A stretch of DNA of 64,000 nucleotides, taken from contig CM114275.1 of NCBI GenBank assembly GCA_050084515.1, positions 25,730,001 through 25,794,000 of the forward strand. The letters run 5' to 3'. Both the position numbers and the translations under genes were made by a program. Under the pieces are notes generated by a model. It saw nothing but the letters and a program-made list of their open reading frames with translations. It was not told the origin of the DNA and ran no database searches. Position 1 is the stretch's first letter; the number at the start of each line of letters is the position of its first letter. Positions 38,995 through 49,983 of this stretch are shown one piece after another. Source of the stretch: Blasia pusilla (Eukaryota; Marchantiophyta; Marchantiopsida; Blasiales).

Positions 38995-39345
38995 GCTGTT
39001 ATGACCATACGGATTATGTCGTAGAGTATAGTGTGCTAGTAGAGGCCATATCTTATGTAGGGCCGTAGTGTCCAGGTAGAGATGCGGTTTCATACATAGG
39101 GTTGGGGGTTACTTAGTTGAGGGTGACTTTTCCAGTAGGGTGGAGTGCACTCAAAGAACAGTTAGTTCTTTAAGTTGAGCCTGTTGCGTTGGGAATTAGC
39201 CTTGGTAGTGAGTAGAGCTCTTGGCTATGGTGATTCCCGCAAGCTTCGACCTGGATTCTTCCATCGTGGAGTGGATTTGGGTCGATTTTATGTGATTCTA
39301 TACGTGTTTTATGACAGTAGGTCTTTCATAGATTTCACTCAAAGA
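38995..39345 (+). repeat. Left LTR of the Ty3 element
   Basis: It shares with 60674-61038 long blocks such as ATGACCATACGGATTATGTC, GTGGAGTGCACTCAAAGAA, and GAGCCTGTTGCGTTGGGA. Compared with the right copy it lacks ~28 bp after CCAGTAGGG and the terminal ~105 bp. The homology stops at GATTTCAC (~39,340). Confidence 0.8.
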
Positions 39346-40621
39346 ACTAGAGTAGATCGATGGTAGCTTCAATTGTGGATCAGTAGGATCTCGTTAGGGC
39401 TGATTGTGTACTCAACCGTGGATGTTCGTGGCTTGTGGCCTATGTTGGAGGTGGGAATCTGATGAGTGGTTGGTTGGGAAACAAGCGCCTTTTTGAGAGC
39501 TTTCCAACGCGCTTTAGATCGCCGGATTTCGTCAAGGGAGTTGGAAGTTATCAAGGATTGAAGATTCTGGTTTCGTGTTCGACGGTTTTTTGATGTGGAG
39601 AGCTTGGAGTGCGGAAGTTCTGTTGAAGTTTGGGTGAGAGTTTCCTGTTGCTACTTGTATTGTGACCTCATGTGAAGCTATCTACTTGAGTGTGTGGAGC
39701 GTTGCGGATTTCGGCGGAAGCGCTGTCGGATTTGTGATTCTGGAGGTGTATGGACAGCAAGTTTGTCTGATTTTTAGCTCGGAGTACAGAGCTCGATTGT
39801 AGCTGATTTTTTGTGGATAGATAGCTATGGTGGTCAATTGAATTCTGGATGAAATAGATTTGCTATGGAGATAGGCCCTGGTTGGGCCTCTCTCCATAGC
39901 GAAGCATGGCGAACGGGGCATGTCTCGAGCATTTTGAGGCTTCGAGGCAACTCATGGTAGCTCGGGGCGAGTGGGCGTGAGAGGCGGAGTGAGGAGCAAG
40001 GAGCAAGGAGCAAGCAAGCAAGCAAGCATGCTTGCTTGGGCGTGAGGCAGTTTTTGCAGGATTTGTGAGTTGAGTGTTGCATAACTGGTCACCCATCTTT
40101 GGGCTATTCTGCCTGGAGGACGCTTAACTGATGAGTTCTTAACTATGCCAGTGTACACACTGGTGTGACTCATTTGGTGCTGTTTGGAGATATGTTAAGT
40201 GCTTTATGCATCTCGGGTTTTCGGTTGATGGACCTATAGTGCATAGTACGGTGTAGCCTCTCCATGCAGATGATATTTTCAAGTACTGCGAGTGCGACTA
40301 GCATGTCATCGACCAGCGGCAAAGTAACTATTGCGTTAGAATTGTGTGGTGGGTTCTGTGGATTCAGAGGAGGGGGAGGGGGCCACTTTTGGTGGATTGT
40401 GTTACCTTGATTTCCATTTGCGATTGGAGGGTTGTCGTTGGACTTCCTGTGTTTGGATCCCCTCCATCGTTGCTTCTTGCTTGTGCGCCCATTGTTAGGG
40501 TTAACACTGATTTCCAGAGTAGTGTTACTCATGTGTGCTACCGGTAGTGAGGCTGGAGTGATGACCAGTAGACCCTGGGAGGCTTCTTTTGGTGATGACA
40601 CGTTAGGTTGCCTAGAGGTGC
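39346..40621 (+). other. Ty3 leader / 5' untranslated region, left of the DNA transposon
   Basis: This stretch of about 1.28 kb lies between the left LTR and the inserted transposon. It has moderate GC and a small (CAAG)n patch at 39,995-40,040. Short frames on both strands have no domain; a plus frame near 40,300 (MSSTSGKVTIALELCGG) could be the upstream start of gag. No clear primer-binding site was found next to the LTR. Confidence 0.5.
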
Positions 40622-40830
40622 GGTAAGAGGAGAGGAAGAGAGGAGAGAGGAGAGAGGAGAGAGGAAACTACCTTCAACCGAAAGAGATAATTTTTTTGAA
40701 GAGAGTTTCCTATGATTTGAAGAGAGTTTCCGATGGGTTGAAGAGAGGAAACTTTTGTGTGAATTTTTTTGCACTTTTGTGCTCAGTTCTTAAGCACTCC
40801 CACAGTTTTTTTTTCCTCTTCCACATTTTG

Positions 40831-40857
40831 GCAACCCCTCTGAGTCCGACGAGTTGC
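40831..40857. repeat. Outlying copy of the 27-bp palindrome
   Basis: GCAACCCCTCTGA / TCCGACGAGTTGC is a divergent copy of the transposon palindrome, about 200 bp inside the left end and in the 3' flank of the transposase-like gene. Confidence 0.6.
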
Positions 40858-41020
40858 AAATTGCACAAAAATTAGAAAACTGAAAAATCAGTGGAATCAT
40901 AAGTGTGGAACCAATCACTTTTTCCATCCAAGGTCTGGAAAAAATCTATCATTTGCCCTCGGCTGAATAGTGAAGGTTATGGAAAAATGAAAATACTGTC
41001 TAAAACCTCATTTTGCATCC

Positions 41021-41323
41021 TCAAAGTGGTTTGTTTAAAATACTTCGCACTTCTTTGAGGGACAGAATTGGTTGGTGGATTCCTACTCCTACCTCCGACT
41101 CTCTTAAAACTACAAGCAACACATAGCACATGTGCTTACAGAGGAAATACCTTTTGCCACTTGTCTCTCTTTGGACAAAGTTATCACATGAACATGTGGG
41201 AAAGCAACAGATATGCACCACATACACCCCTCTGACACTTGAATTTACAGTGTTGTTCTTGACCCAATACATCCTTCCTATTCCATTACCACTGTAGACA
41301 TCTTTTGTGGGGATGATCTCCAT
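41021..41323 (-). pseudogene. SWIM zinc-finger end of the transposase-like protein
   Basis: The open frame contains VHICCFPTCSCDNFVQ followed by FLCKHMCYVLLV. The spacing CxC...CxH and the hydrophobic run after it fit a SWIM zinc finger, a domain found near the C-terminus of MULE transposases, where it is thought to bind DNA or protein. It is the last recognisable part of the minus-strand gene. Confidence 0.65.
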
Positions 41324-42581
41324 TTTGCCTCTCGAGCTGATGTAATTGGCTTTGCTCTCTCCACCGTTGGCCTACAAAATTCTGTTTCTCTTTACCCCAT
41401 TTCTAGACTCAAACAGAAATAGTGGATTGAGATCATCCACCTTCTCCGGTACATGTTGACGTCAATCTTGGGTTGAATACGAAATGCAAATGTCTCTGTA
41501 ATGCGAACATGCTCTGAACTTCCTCCGTCTACGAGTCTGAAACCGACACTTGTAAGATTGTCCACTTCGTCTTGAGTGCAATTCGTACTTGGGGCGATGG
41601 GCCAAATTGTGGGGGTATTCCTTGCAGCTCCAATGGCAGCCGGATAAGACTGCGGAAAGCGCAAGATTCATTTGGGCAGAAGAAGTACTTCAATTGATCC
41701 CCGGTCCTCGTGAAACGATCAAAGGTTTTGAGTCCCCAAAACCCAAGCAGCGGTCGTCGAGTCCTTGTACAGTTCTTATTTAGGAAAGTGCCGCATGCTC
41801 TCCTAATGCCATCAGATCCTGCCCTGCAAGTAGGTCCACGTCCAGGGTTGTTCCGAGATATATGCCACCGTTTCAGGTTGCAATCCACCTCCATGACCGG
41901 AATCCCATATTGTTGAACCACCCCAGCGATCGGATGTTGCGAACTTCCAGCAACGGAGGGCTTTTGAAATAAAACCTTCACTGATTTTGGAAAAGTTACT
42001 CCATCACGGATTTGGGAGCAGTCTGGGATCCCCGATTACCTAGGCGGCAAAATTTCCTCATCCAAATCAATCATCGGATTTGTTCCTCGATGCTGCCTCT
42101 TCACCTGCCTGAAGTCAAGATACTTATCTGGTCTCCACGAGTCTCGCTCGGACTGCTCTACCACCATCTGTATGGGACGTCTTGAAACCCGCCCACAAAT
42201 ATCCCCACCAATGTGTAAGTCTTGCTCGAGGGGAGTTCCTGCTACGCACCGGTTGAAGGCTTCCACATAGAGTTTTTCATCACCAGATCTCACAGTCGTC
42301 CTAACATAGAGCTCGTAGATCAAAGGCCCCCTTCCTTTCGTTATGCCTTTTGTGAGGAAGATATGGGATACTGTAGACTGTAGCATTACTCTTGCCTGGT
42401 CTTGTTGGCATGCCTCCACAAGTGAAATTCATTGGCATGCTTGTGACGACCTCCAGGAGGAATGAACACTTTCTGATCCACTTGTGTTGGGGCAGAGGGA
42501 ATTTTCATGAATGTTCAATCCCTGCAACGACAACAATGTTAGAAGGGAACGAAAATAGCTCAGAAGTCAAAGAAATAAGCT

Positions 42582-42919
42582 ACCTGTCGGAACCATACGG
42601 GTTGCAAGGCCGAGGCATCCCATGAACGACTCTGGGACTTGTCGGGTCCCGGAACCACCTACTGCAACCCGTACGATTCTGACGGGTTGCAAGAACCTTT
42701 GGCCACTCCGGGCTGAAAGATCCAAGTGCAAGTCATCCGAAACTCATCCGGGTCAAACTATTTGCAGGCCTTGTATACATGCGACTTGCATACTTGTATA
42801 CAGATTGCACCAAAATTCTTGATGCAACCCGTCGGTTTGTGACTAGTTGCACACTCAGGCAACTCGTCCGTTTCCAACGGGTTGCACACTCGGGCAACCC
42901 GTCGCATCTGAAAAGTTGC
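42582..42919. repeat. Cluster of five 27-bp palindromes inside the transposase-like gene
   Basis: Copies lie at 42582-42605, 42664-42690, 42824-42850, 42859-42885 and 42894-42919. They have the form GCAACCCGTCGGA-N-TCCGACGGGTTGC with mismatches. The cluster fills a stretch without coding character, between the DDE-like block and the downstream frames, so it is probably an intron. Confidence 0.75.
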
Positions 42920-45078
42920 TTGGTTTCTTCGGTTTGAAATCCCTATAGTTCCCACGCTTCTCAACTTGAGCTACAACTTTTCAAACAATTCTCAGCGTAA
43001 GCTTGACAAGACAAAATAGTGAACTCACCTGCCGCATGAAGTTTCCCCATTATCTCATATGTACAGTCCACCAACTCAGCCAAGAGCACAACTCTTTTAC
43101 TTCACAGACAAATATAGTTTTGAGTCCCTTCTCCACATGGTCATAAGCGTGAGCACCCATTGTCAACCATCCGTTCAGCACTCTGTAGCAAATATCAAAG
43201 CTTACCCAGCTCCCGTAAAGATATTCCTCTTCCCTCATTCGATCTATAAGATCGAGGCCACTCGACGGACCTGTGGTTGACATTTTGAAGACATAGGCCC
43301 TGGATCCCTTGCCTCCCTGGCCCATGAACTGCCATCTCTGAATGAATGAAAATCTAGAGTTGGCCTTGATTCTGGTAATGGCATCCATTTCGGCCATCTT
43401 TCCATCCAATACCCGTATTTGACGCAACAAATTCCGGAAGCATTCAGGATCAACGAGAAATGCGAGATTTTCCCATAGTTGTTTCTCCTCGGTAGCCGTG
43501 ATCTCGCCCTGTCCAGGGATTCCAAGCAATTGTTCACAAATTTGTGATGCTGTTGTGAGCTTGATCACTCCGGGCTTTGAACCGGGAGAGTTTCTGTAGA
43601 CCTCGGCAACTTTCTTCACCACATCCTCCTTGATGTCTCTGAATTGCATCGATCACAGGATGAGTGTGGGAGCCAACATGAACTTCCAGCCTTGTGTACT
43701 CTGATGTGGAGCCCAAGTTGTGGACAATGAAAAATATGTATGCAGGACACGCTCCAACGCAGAAGGGGGATGCCTGACAATGAAGACATTGATGGCCTCC
43801 CGGCGGTATGGTAGCACCGACCTCGTATGGAGTTTCTGCATTCTTGGGGGGGAATTGCGATGTATTGACTCGCCCGTTACGCTCTAGATACGGGCATGCT
43901 GGACTTCTACACTCCAAGGCTCCAACGCATTGGCGGCGGGGGAAAATCCAAGGACGTATTATACTTCCCCTCAATCGCATGCTTCCTCCACCACCCATGA
44001 AGTTCTTCTTGGCATTCCATGGCATGTTTCAAGGTTTTGCTGTCCTTGCAGCGTTGGAGTAGAGTGACATACTTTGTCCTCTTATTCTCCTTGATACAAG
44101 ATTTGGTGTACCCGGTCACAGACTGTTGCCAATGGAAAGCATCCGACCTTTACCTCTCCGGTTGAACCTCTCCACCCCAGAACACTTCCGTGATAGCAAT
44201 CCACCTAGGTTGTGCATTGTCCGCCATAAACCCATAAATTTTGGAGGTGGCGTTTTGTTTTCCTTCACCACCTCCAATAAGAATAACCAACACATCTTCA
44301 AACTGCCAACGTCCGTTGAAGCCTGCACCATTGATGACAATCAGATTTTCTGTCCATACCCTTCAAGCGTCCTCCATCTTTCTTTTGAGCAAGAGCAGCA
44401 AGTGGAGGCAACTCAAAAATGCAATTACCATCGTACGTGGGTGGCAACTTGTTGACAAGAATGTGCTTGAATATTTTCAAGGCCAGAGATGATATCAAAC
44501 TATTGCCTGATACTCGCAAGAGGAACGAGTAGGCGGACAGAGGGCCCGGTTGGTGTCCGACAGATCCACTGAGGTTGACAACATCCGGAATGTCTTCAGG
44601 AAGTACAACATTGTTACGAGCGTGTGAAGTTGGAGTCAAAGCCGGATCTACTGAGCTAGGAGTTGCAAACGTAGAGCTCGGTGCACTTGGAAATTCTCGA
44701 CCGTCTACTTGGGAAACAGAGGAATTCAGGGGCAAGCCGTAAACTTTGTATTGACCATTTGCTAGAGGTAGGAGATTCCATACTCTACGATCTGCAATCA
44801 CTGGCTGGACTGTCTCACCTATTATGTCCTCCGTACCATCCACCCTAACATCCTTGGATACAAAGATGGTTCCAATTTGGAGAAGAAATCGAAGTGAGAG
44901 AAAATTTTCATCCACTGCTATGAAAGACTCACGAGCTTGCGGTCGAACGATTTCTGATTGAGGAAGGGCCGCCAGATGACTGCCACAAGTGAGCTTCACA
45001 TAATTATCCATTCCTAGAAGATTCCATCGGGAGGAGATAGAGAATTGGTATGAGAATGAGAATGAGAATGAGAATGTT

Positions 45079-45087
45079 TAATTTATA
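45079..45087 (-). promoter_or_regulatory. TATA-like box of the transposase-like gene
   Basis: The minus strand reads TATAAATTA about 70 bp upstream of the predicted ATG at 45011, a plausible TATA-to-start distance with a short 5' leader made largely of (TCATTC)n. Confidence 0.5.
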
Positions 45088-45180
45088 GTGAATAGGGACT
45101 CAGATTCTCCCGACAGATTTTGACTCACAAGATGAAGTTTGGTAGATGAAAATGTCTGACACAATGGATTCAATTCTGTT

Positions 45181-46040
45181 GCAACCTGTCGGAGTCAGGT
45201 GGGTTGCAGAATTTTGGAATCAGAGACGTTGGTTGCAAAGCATGCATTTCTTTTTGTTGGAACCCGTCGGAGTCCGTTGGGTTGGTACCCCCTTCTTGCT
45301 GACCAAAGGTCTTTTGAGTCAATTTTGCTAGCATCAAACATAAGATATCGCTTGCATATGCTAAGGCAACCAATCGTTGGGGACTTTTGCGGGATTGTCC
45401 AACTCGTGGTAGATCTTGTGACCCGTCGTATTGCAATGGGTTGCCTCGGAACTATGCATTGTCGCATTGTTACCTGAGGGATAGAAAAGTGTGCAACCTG
45501 TCGATAACCGACGGGTTGCCCTGGTACCTCGCCTATTAACCCAAGATAAGCGAAGCATGCAACCCGTCGGCTTTGGATGGGTTGCACGCTTCTGCCTCAC
45601 CTTGTAACGATAACATGAAGGAAGCGTGCAACCCGCCGCTCTCCGACGAGTTGCGCGGGTGCCGCGCCTTCTTGCCCGAAGACGGCGGAGGTGCGCAACC
45701 CATCGGCCTCAGACGGGTTGCGCAATTGCCTCACCTTGTAACACTTACATTAAGGAAGCGTGCAACCCATCTGTTTCCGACGAGTTGCGGGGGTGCCGCA
45801 CCTTCTTGCCCAAAGACGGCGGAGGCGCGCAACCCACCGGTCTCCGACGGGTACCTCGCATTCTGGTCTGAAGACGGCATAGGCGCACAAGCTGTCGGTC
45901 TCTGACAGGTTGCGCGGGTACCTCGTGTTCTTGTCCGAAGACGGCGGAGGCGCGCAATCTGTCGGTCTCCGACGGGTTGCCACGAGGACGGATGCCTTGA
46001 ACCCTCGGGAAGTTTGCAACCCGTCGAAGCCGTCGGGTTG
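45181..46040. repeat. Cluster of twelve 27-bp palindromes in the divergent promoter
   Basis: Copies are centred near 45194, 45270, 45432, 45506, 45572, 45641, 45708, 45775, 45840, 45899, 45967 and 46027. Spacing in the middle is close to 67 bp, and the spacers there are themselves repeated. Arms are near GCAACCCGTCGG. This is the densest cluster of the family. Confidence 0.8.
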
Positions 46041-46130
46041 GTTTTTTTCACGTCCAGACTTCCATAACGGCCAACACGTCGCCGTCTGAAGGACGATGCG
46101 ACCCAACGGTCAGCCCAACGGCTCGAAAAG

Positions 46131-46137
46131 TATAAAT
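46131..46137 (+). promoter_or_regulatory. TATA box of the ParB/methyltransferase gene
   Basis: TATAAATAGG is a textbook plant TATA box. A start site would be expected near 46,163, just before the two hairpins and the 24-bp repeats, which would then lie in the 5' leader ahead of the ATG at 46509. Confidence 0.6.
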
Positions 46138-46173
46138 AGGCGAGGTTCGCTCATTTCCGGTTTTTCATTTCGC

Positions 46174-46207
46174 GATCTCAATTGCTCTTCTGAGAGCAAT
46201 TGAGATC
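46174..46207. repeat. Perfect 15-bp hairpin, 4-nt loop
   Basis: GATCTCAATTGCTCT and AGAGCAATTGAGATC are exact reverse complements around tctg. It lies about 40 bp downstream of the plus-strand TATA box, so it probably falls at or just inside the transcript start. Confidence 0.75.
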
Positions 46208-46218
46208 CCTATCTGTGA

Positions 46219-46270
46219 GTCCCTTGGTATCTGATTAGCTTGCGCAGCAGCTAATCAGATACCAAGGGAC
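46219..46270. repeat. Perfect 22-bp hairpin, 8-nt loop
   Basis: The arm at 46219-46240 (begins GTCCCTTGGTATCTG) is the exact reverse complement of 46249-46270. The loop is tgcgcagc. It is the longest perfect stem seen in the window and follows directly after the 15-bp hairpin in the probable 5' leader of the ParB/methyltransferase gene. Confidence 0.8.
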
Positions 46271-46287
46271 GCTTTACACGGCAACTC

Positions 46288-46401
46288 ATCGCGAGACGAT
46301 TCGAGTGAACGATCGCGAGACGATTCGAGTGAACAATCGCGAGATGATTCGAGCGAACAATCGTGAGATGATTCGAGCGAACGATCGCGAGACGATTCGA
46401 G
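46288..46401. repeat. 24-bp tandem repeat, ~4.7 copies
   Basis: Units start at 46288, 46312, 46336, 46360 and 46384, each built as ATCGCGAGACGATTCGAG followed by tgaac plus one base, with few changes. The ORF at 46305-46490 (repeated RETIRAN-like residues) is a by-product. The repeats sit in the probable 5' leader of the plus-strand gene. Confidence 0.85.
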
Positions 46402-47232
46402 CTACTCATCAAGGCGACTCATTGCGACATCAGCAAGGCGATTCCTCCAGGCAATTCATCGTGCACAGAGAGCAATTTCCTTGTGCATAGGAGGTATTTT
46501 CGGGAACAATGACGAGGAAAAAATCTCAAGCAAACAAGGCTGGGAGCTTCACTCCCAAGTCCATGAGGACTCCTGCGTCACCATCTCCAGGGCCTCGTTC
46601 GGCCAATGAGATAAGGCAGCAAGAAATCGAGGACCGGGAAAGGGAAGTGGAGATGCACAAGCAGGAGCTTCTTGCAAAACGTGTAAATGAGGCGCTTGAT
46701 AAACAGAACGCAGAGGATGAGGCGTCGTAGGCCTTGAAGAAAAGGATCGCCGACGAAAAGTGTGAAAAGAAGCGTCTGGACGCGTCGGTGAGGAGAGCAA
46801 AATTGGCAAAATCTTGGAGGGAAAAAGTGATTGCCATTGAAGAAAGCCCTGCCCGTCCAACCGAAAGTGTTGAGATGCAGGAAATGTCCTCGATGAAGTC
46901 CGAGGATACAATCAATATAGCGGAAACGGCCGAAGTTCAAGTGACGGACGATGAGGTCATGAGGACCGCCAGCGTGGAGATGGTGGACATCACTGAAGAA
47001 GCAGGAGAGTAGTCATCCTCGTCTCTAAGCCCGGCGGAAGAAATCAACCTCTATCAGATCGACGAGTTTCTAGTGGACTTGCTAGTTGCTGTCCCAGAGC
47101 AGTTGGCTGGCCAAGACACCGACCCAATCTTCGAGCGGGTAAGAGAGGATCTGTGTTCTTTGAGTTATGTGAAGGCCCATGAATTCAATGGCAATTCAGT
47201 GTAGCTTATTGACCTTGTCCCCTTTGTGACAG

Positions 47233-47705
47233 GTGGTAAAGCAAATGACACTGATGGAGGGCCAGAACGCCCCGAGAATTCCACTTTGCCGATTGCGAAC
47301 AATGGAGTACTTCTGCGAAATTCAGTCTAACGAGGATATTGCGAAGGTGAAACAATCGACAGCGACAACATCCTACGTCGACAACTTTCCTCCGTTCTAT
47401 GTTAAGACTTACCATGAACATGGAACCCAAGCGCTGATTACGGAGGAGGACTTGGAAGCGCTCGACACATTCTGGAGGATGAGAGATCAGGAATTCAGAA
47501 GGGCGATAGAGGGGACGGAATTCAGCTGGATGCGGAACCTGTATTTCTTCATATGGGATGGAAACCACAGGTTCATGGCGTGGACCTAGTTTGCAGAGGA
47601 GCGCCCAAACTCATTGGAGGCACATTTTTGCGTGAAGGCAGCCGTGCTACATCCATACCCTCATCACATGGCGATGGTGGAGATGGCCATGCATGCCATG
47701 AATAC
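47233..47705 (+). pseudogene. ParB/Srx-like domain exon
   Basis: The exon begins after a clean acceptor (tttgtgacag) and ends at a consensus donor (AC/gtaagttt). ParB-N features in order are I-P-L..L (residues IPLCRLRTMEYF), the helix DIAKVKQSTATT, the FPPFYV strand and the DGxHR signature WDGNHRFMAW, which in ParB/Srx proteins binds nucleotide phosphates. A TAG follows at 47587, three codons later; beyond it the frame continues sensibly (FAEERPNSLEAHF). Sulfiredoxin is an alternative source of the fold, but fusion to a methylase fits ParB-N better. Confidence 0.6.
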
Positions 47706-47720
47706 GTAAGTTTCCTCTTG

Positions 47721-48230
47721 TTGCAAACCATCGGACTCCGACAAGTTGTTTGAGTTGCCACTATTTCTGGGATGTTTTTGGCTGAAAGAAACTCGTCGGA
47801 CTCCGACGAGTTGTTCGACTGATCACTGGTTTAGGATGTTTTTGGCCAAAAGCAACTCGTCGGAGTCCGACGAGTTGCTCGACTGGCCGCTATTTTTGGA
47901 TGTTTTTTGATGTTTTTGGCCTAAAGCAACTCGTCGGAGTCCGACAGGTTGCATTCGGAGGTAGGGGAGCTACATTTTTGGCGTCAAATTGCAGCTTTAA
48001 TTGAAATTGCGCAACCTGTCAGACTCCGACGGGTTGATATGTTCACTTTTCTCGCGGTAACCACTCTGTAAATACAAATTATATGACAACCTGTTGGAGT
48101 GCGACGGGTTGAAACCAGGCAATCACAAATATGAATGCAATCCGTCGGACTCTGATGGGTTGCAACATTTAGCTCGTAGCTACCATTCCGACCATGAGCT
48201 ATGACGACCTGTGGGAGTCCGACGGGTTGC
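47721..48230. repeat. Cluster of eight 27-bp palindromes in intron 2 of the ParB/methyltransferase gene
   Basis: Copies lie at about 47721-47750, 47788-47814, 47852-47878, 47926-47952, 48010-48036, 48085-48111, 48137-48163 and 48203-48230. The copy at 47852 has perfect 13-bp arms (GCAACTCGTCGGA). The cluster occupies most of the predicted intron (47706-48280), with a spacing of about 65-80 bp. Confidence 0.8.
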
Positions 48231-48708
48231 ACGAACCCATGTACCTTGAAAAATTTCTTATATTGAGTTTGGATGTGCAGGATTGTATCGGAGGGGAATG
48301 TCACCCACCACTGGATCCAGGATTGCGATCGGGTGAAGAAAGTGCTAACGACGCACCCGACAGAGTACAAGGGGTAATTGGGCGATGCCCTTGTAAATGA
48401 GATGCTGGAAAAGGGCGCTCAAATAAAAAAAAGACTTGGGCAAATAAATTTATTTCCCAAGATGCAGCCGTGACAATCCTTTGTTGGTCGAAGATATAGG
48501 CCGCCAAGAAGAGCGCTGCATTGGAGCTGGAGCGGAGGGAGAAAGTGTCTGTGTCTGAGCATGCAAAGTTCATCCAAAGATGCAGTATTTGCAGTTACGA
48601 AGTACACGGCAAGCAAGATGCAGCGCTACATCGCCATTCTCAACCCTGAACTTGGCCCCGATTTCTACAAGGAGCTGAAGGCGATAATCAAGTGCCAGCG
48701 GAAGAGGG

Positions 48709-49719
48709 ATGAAGATCCGCAAGTTCGGATTGGGGAGAAAGTGTCTCTCGATCGCGTGCATCGATTTTGCCTTGTTTGGAATTAGCGAATTTAGGAGAAT
48801 CCGACTAATGAAAATCAATCTCGAGGGCACAAAGGCCCAAAAAAGGGCGGCACACCATCCTCCGGGTGTCTCTGATCCAGTGATCTCCCACTGGCTTCGT
48901 GAATGGTCATTCTGGGACACGTTGTGGCTTCTTGGGAAGTCCATGCTTGTGGGTCTCCAAGCGGAGCTGAAAAGAATAGAGCCAGTTCCGGAGGAAACAA
49001 ACCTGGAGAGTGCTGAAGATTTTGAACTTTGGCTGGATGACATGCGGGACAAGCCCATAAAAAACCCAGATTTCAAGACGATGTTCAAGGATCGCATCCT
49101 CCCTCAGGCAGACCTTGACGAAGAAATAGAGGCAAAAAAAAGGGATTTCGCAAAGAAGAAGCGAGATCTTCAGCAGCAGGCGGCCGATGCTTCTCGACTA
49201 CGAGCTGCCCAACACATGGTGTTTAGGTACCTTGTCCATTGTAAGAATGCAAGTGAATGGCAAAAAATACCGGCAACCACCAAATTGTGGGCTTCTCCGC
49301 CTGATGGAGAGACATTTTCCATGTACGACATGGAGATGGCTCAAAGCATGTCCGATTGGGAGGTGGAGAATTTCCTGATTTGGCTAGACTTCAACGACCC
49401 CGAGGACATAACCGAGAAAGATCTACGCCTGCTCTATGATGCAGTGGCCGCAGGTAGGGACGACATCCCCAATTTTGTGCAGCCTGAAGACTTTTTCGAA
49501 GGAGATGCGGAGGAGCAAGCCCTCGAGACAGCGGAGTTGGTGTCCAAGGTCGTCACCGCCAAGGACAAATCTACAGCGGGTCTCAAAGCCAAGGCGAGGG
49601 GATCGAAGAATTCCAAGGCCGAGTCTTCCCAAAGAGAGGCTGAAAATTCAAGGCGTCCGGGCGAGCGAGGAGAGAGGGTCGGACCTGGTCCTCCGCAAAA
49701 AAACTCCACCAGAGTCTGA
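48709..49719 (+). pseudogene. Central region of the ParB/methyltransferase protein (helical linker)
   Basis: This is the longest open frame of the gene (336 codons), within exon 3. It is acidic and helical with a coiled-coil stretch (ADLDEEIEAKKRDFAKKKRD). The C-terminal part is a low-complexity basic region (TAGLKAKARGSKNSKAESSQ). I recognise no domain in it. The true frame probably enters from the 48561-48785 frame by a shift and leaves by a shift near 49,700 into the 49436-50173 frame. Confidence 0.5.
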
Positions 49720-49983
49720 GGTCATAGAGACCCCAACAAGCCGACCGCTGACTCAGGAGAAGCGGAAGCGAGAGGCGCCAAGGTTGTCCCAGGGAGCACA
49801 CCAGGATGTGGAATACACTCCATCATCCTTGGGAAGACATAGAGAAACAACAACCCGGACAAGCGTCATCATTCACTGCACGAATCTTATGGATGAGCTG
49901 AAAAAGTTTCAGTTCCCAAGCGTCGACACCCGCCATCGAGAAATTGACAACGGAAGCTTCAACAAAACGGGCACGCTCCCTGG

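Larger units (their letters stand above)
41021..45011 (-). pseudogene. Transposase-like gene (HxH motif, DDE-like block, SWIM zinc finger), degenerate
   Basis: Frames in order on the minus strand are 45011-44298, 44119-43534, 43649-43050, 42419-42036, 41981-41529 and 41323-41021. The start follows a TATA-like box at 45079-45087. Around 43.9-43.65 kb are clustered Cys residues (LECRSPACPYLE, CLHCQASPFCVGAC) ending with LEVHVGSHTHPV, an HxH typical of WRKY/GCM/FLYWCH-like fingers of MULE proteins. Next comes WLTMGAHAYDHVEKGLKTIF, which I take as the first catalytic-Asp block. At 41,200 is a SWIM finger, CSCDN...CKH. An intron-like gap with five palindromes lies at 42.58-42.96 kb. Frameshifts break the gene. 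The superfamily call (MULE-like) is an inference. Confidence 0.55.
45012..46508. promoter_or_regulatory. Divergent promoter region with palindrome array between the two transposon genes
   Basis: It lies between the minus-strand start at 45011 and the plus-strand start at 46509. It holds a minus TATA-like box (TATAAATTA, 45079-45087), a plus TATA box (TATAAAT, 46131-46137), a (GAATGA)n run (45051-45076), about twelve copies of the 27-bp palindrome (45181-46040), two perfect hairpins (46174-46207 and 46219-46270) and a 24-bp tandem repeat (46288-46401). Part of the palindrome array repeats with a ~67-bp period (45.62-45.98 kb), carrying gcGGGTGCCGCRCCTTCTTG. Confidence 0.7.

Noticed and set aside
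46305-46490. Small ORF with repeated RETIRAN-like residues
   Set aside because: Created by the 24-bp tandem repeat in the leader.
46526-46940. Three minus-strand ORFs of ~120 codons
   Set aside because: Shadows of the plus-strand coiled-coil exon.
45181-48230. Regularly spaced palindromic repeats, like a CRISPR array
   Set aside because: Spacers are themselves partly repeated, repeats are diverged palindromes, the genome is eukaryotic with spliced genes, and no cas gene is near.
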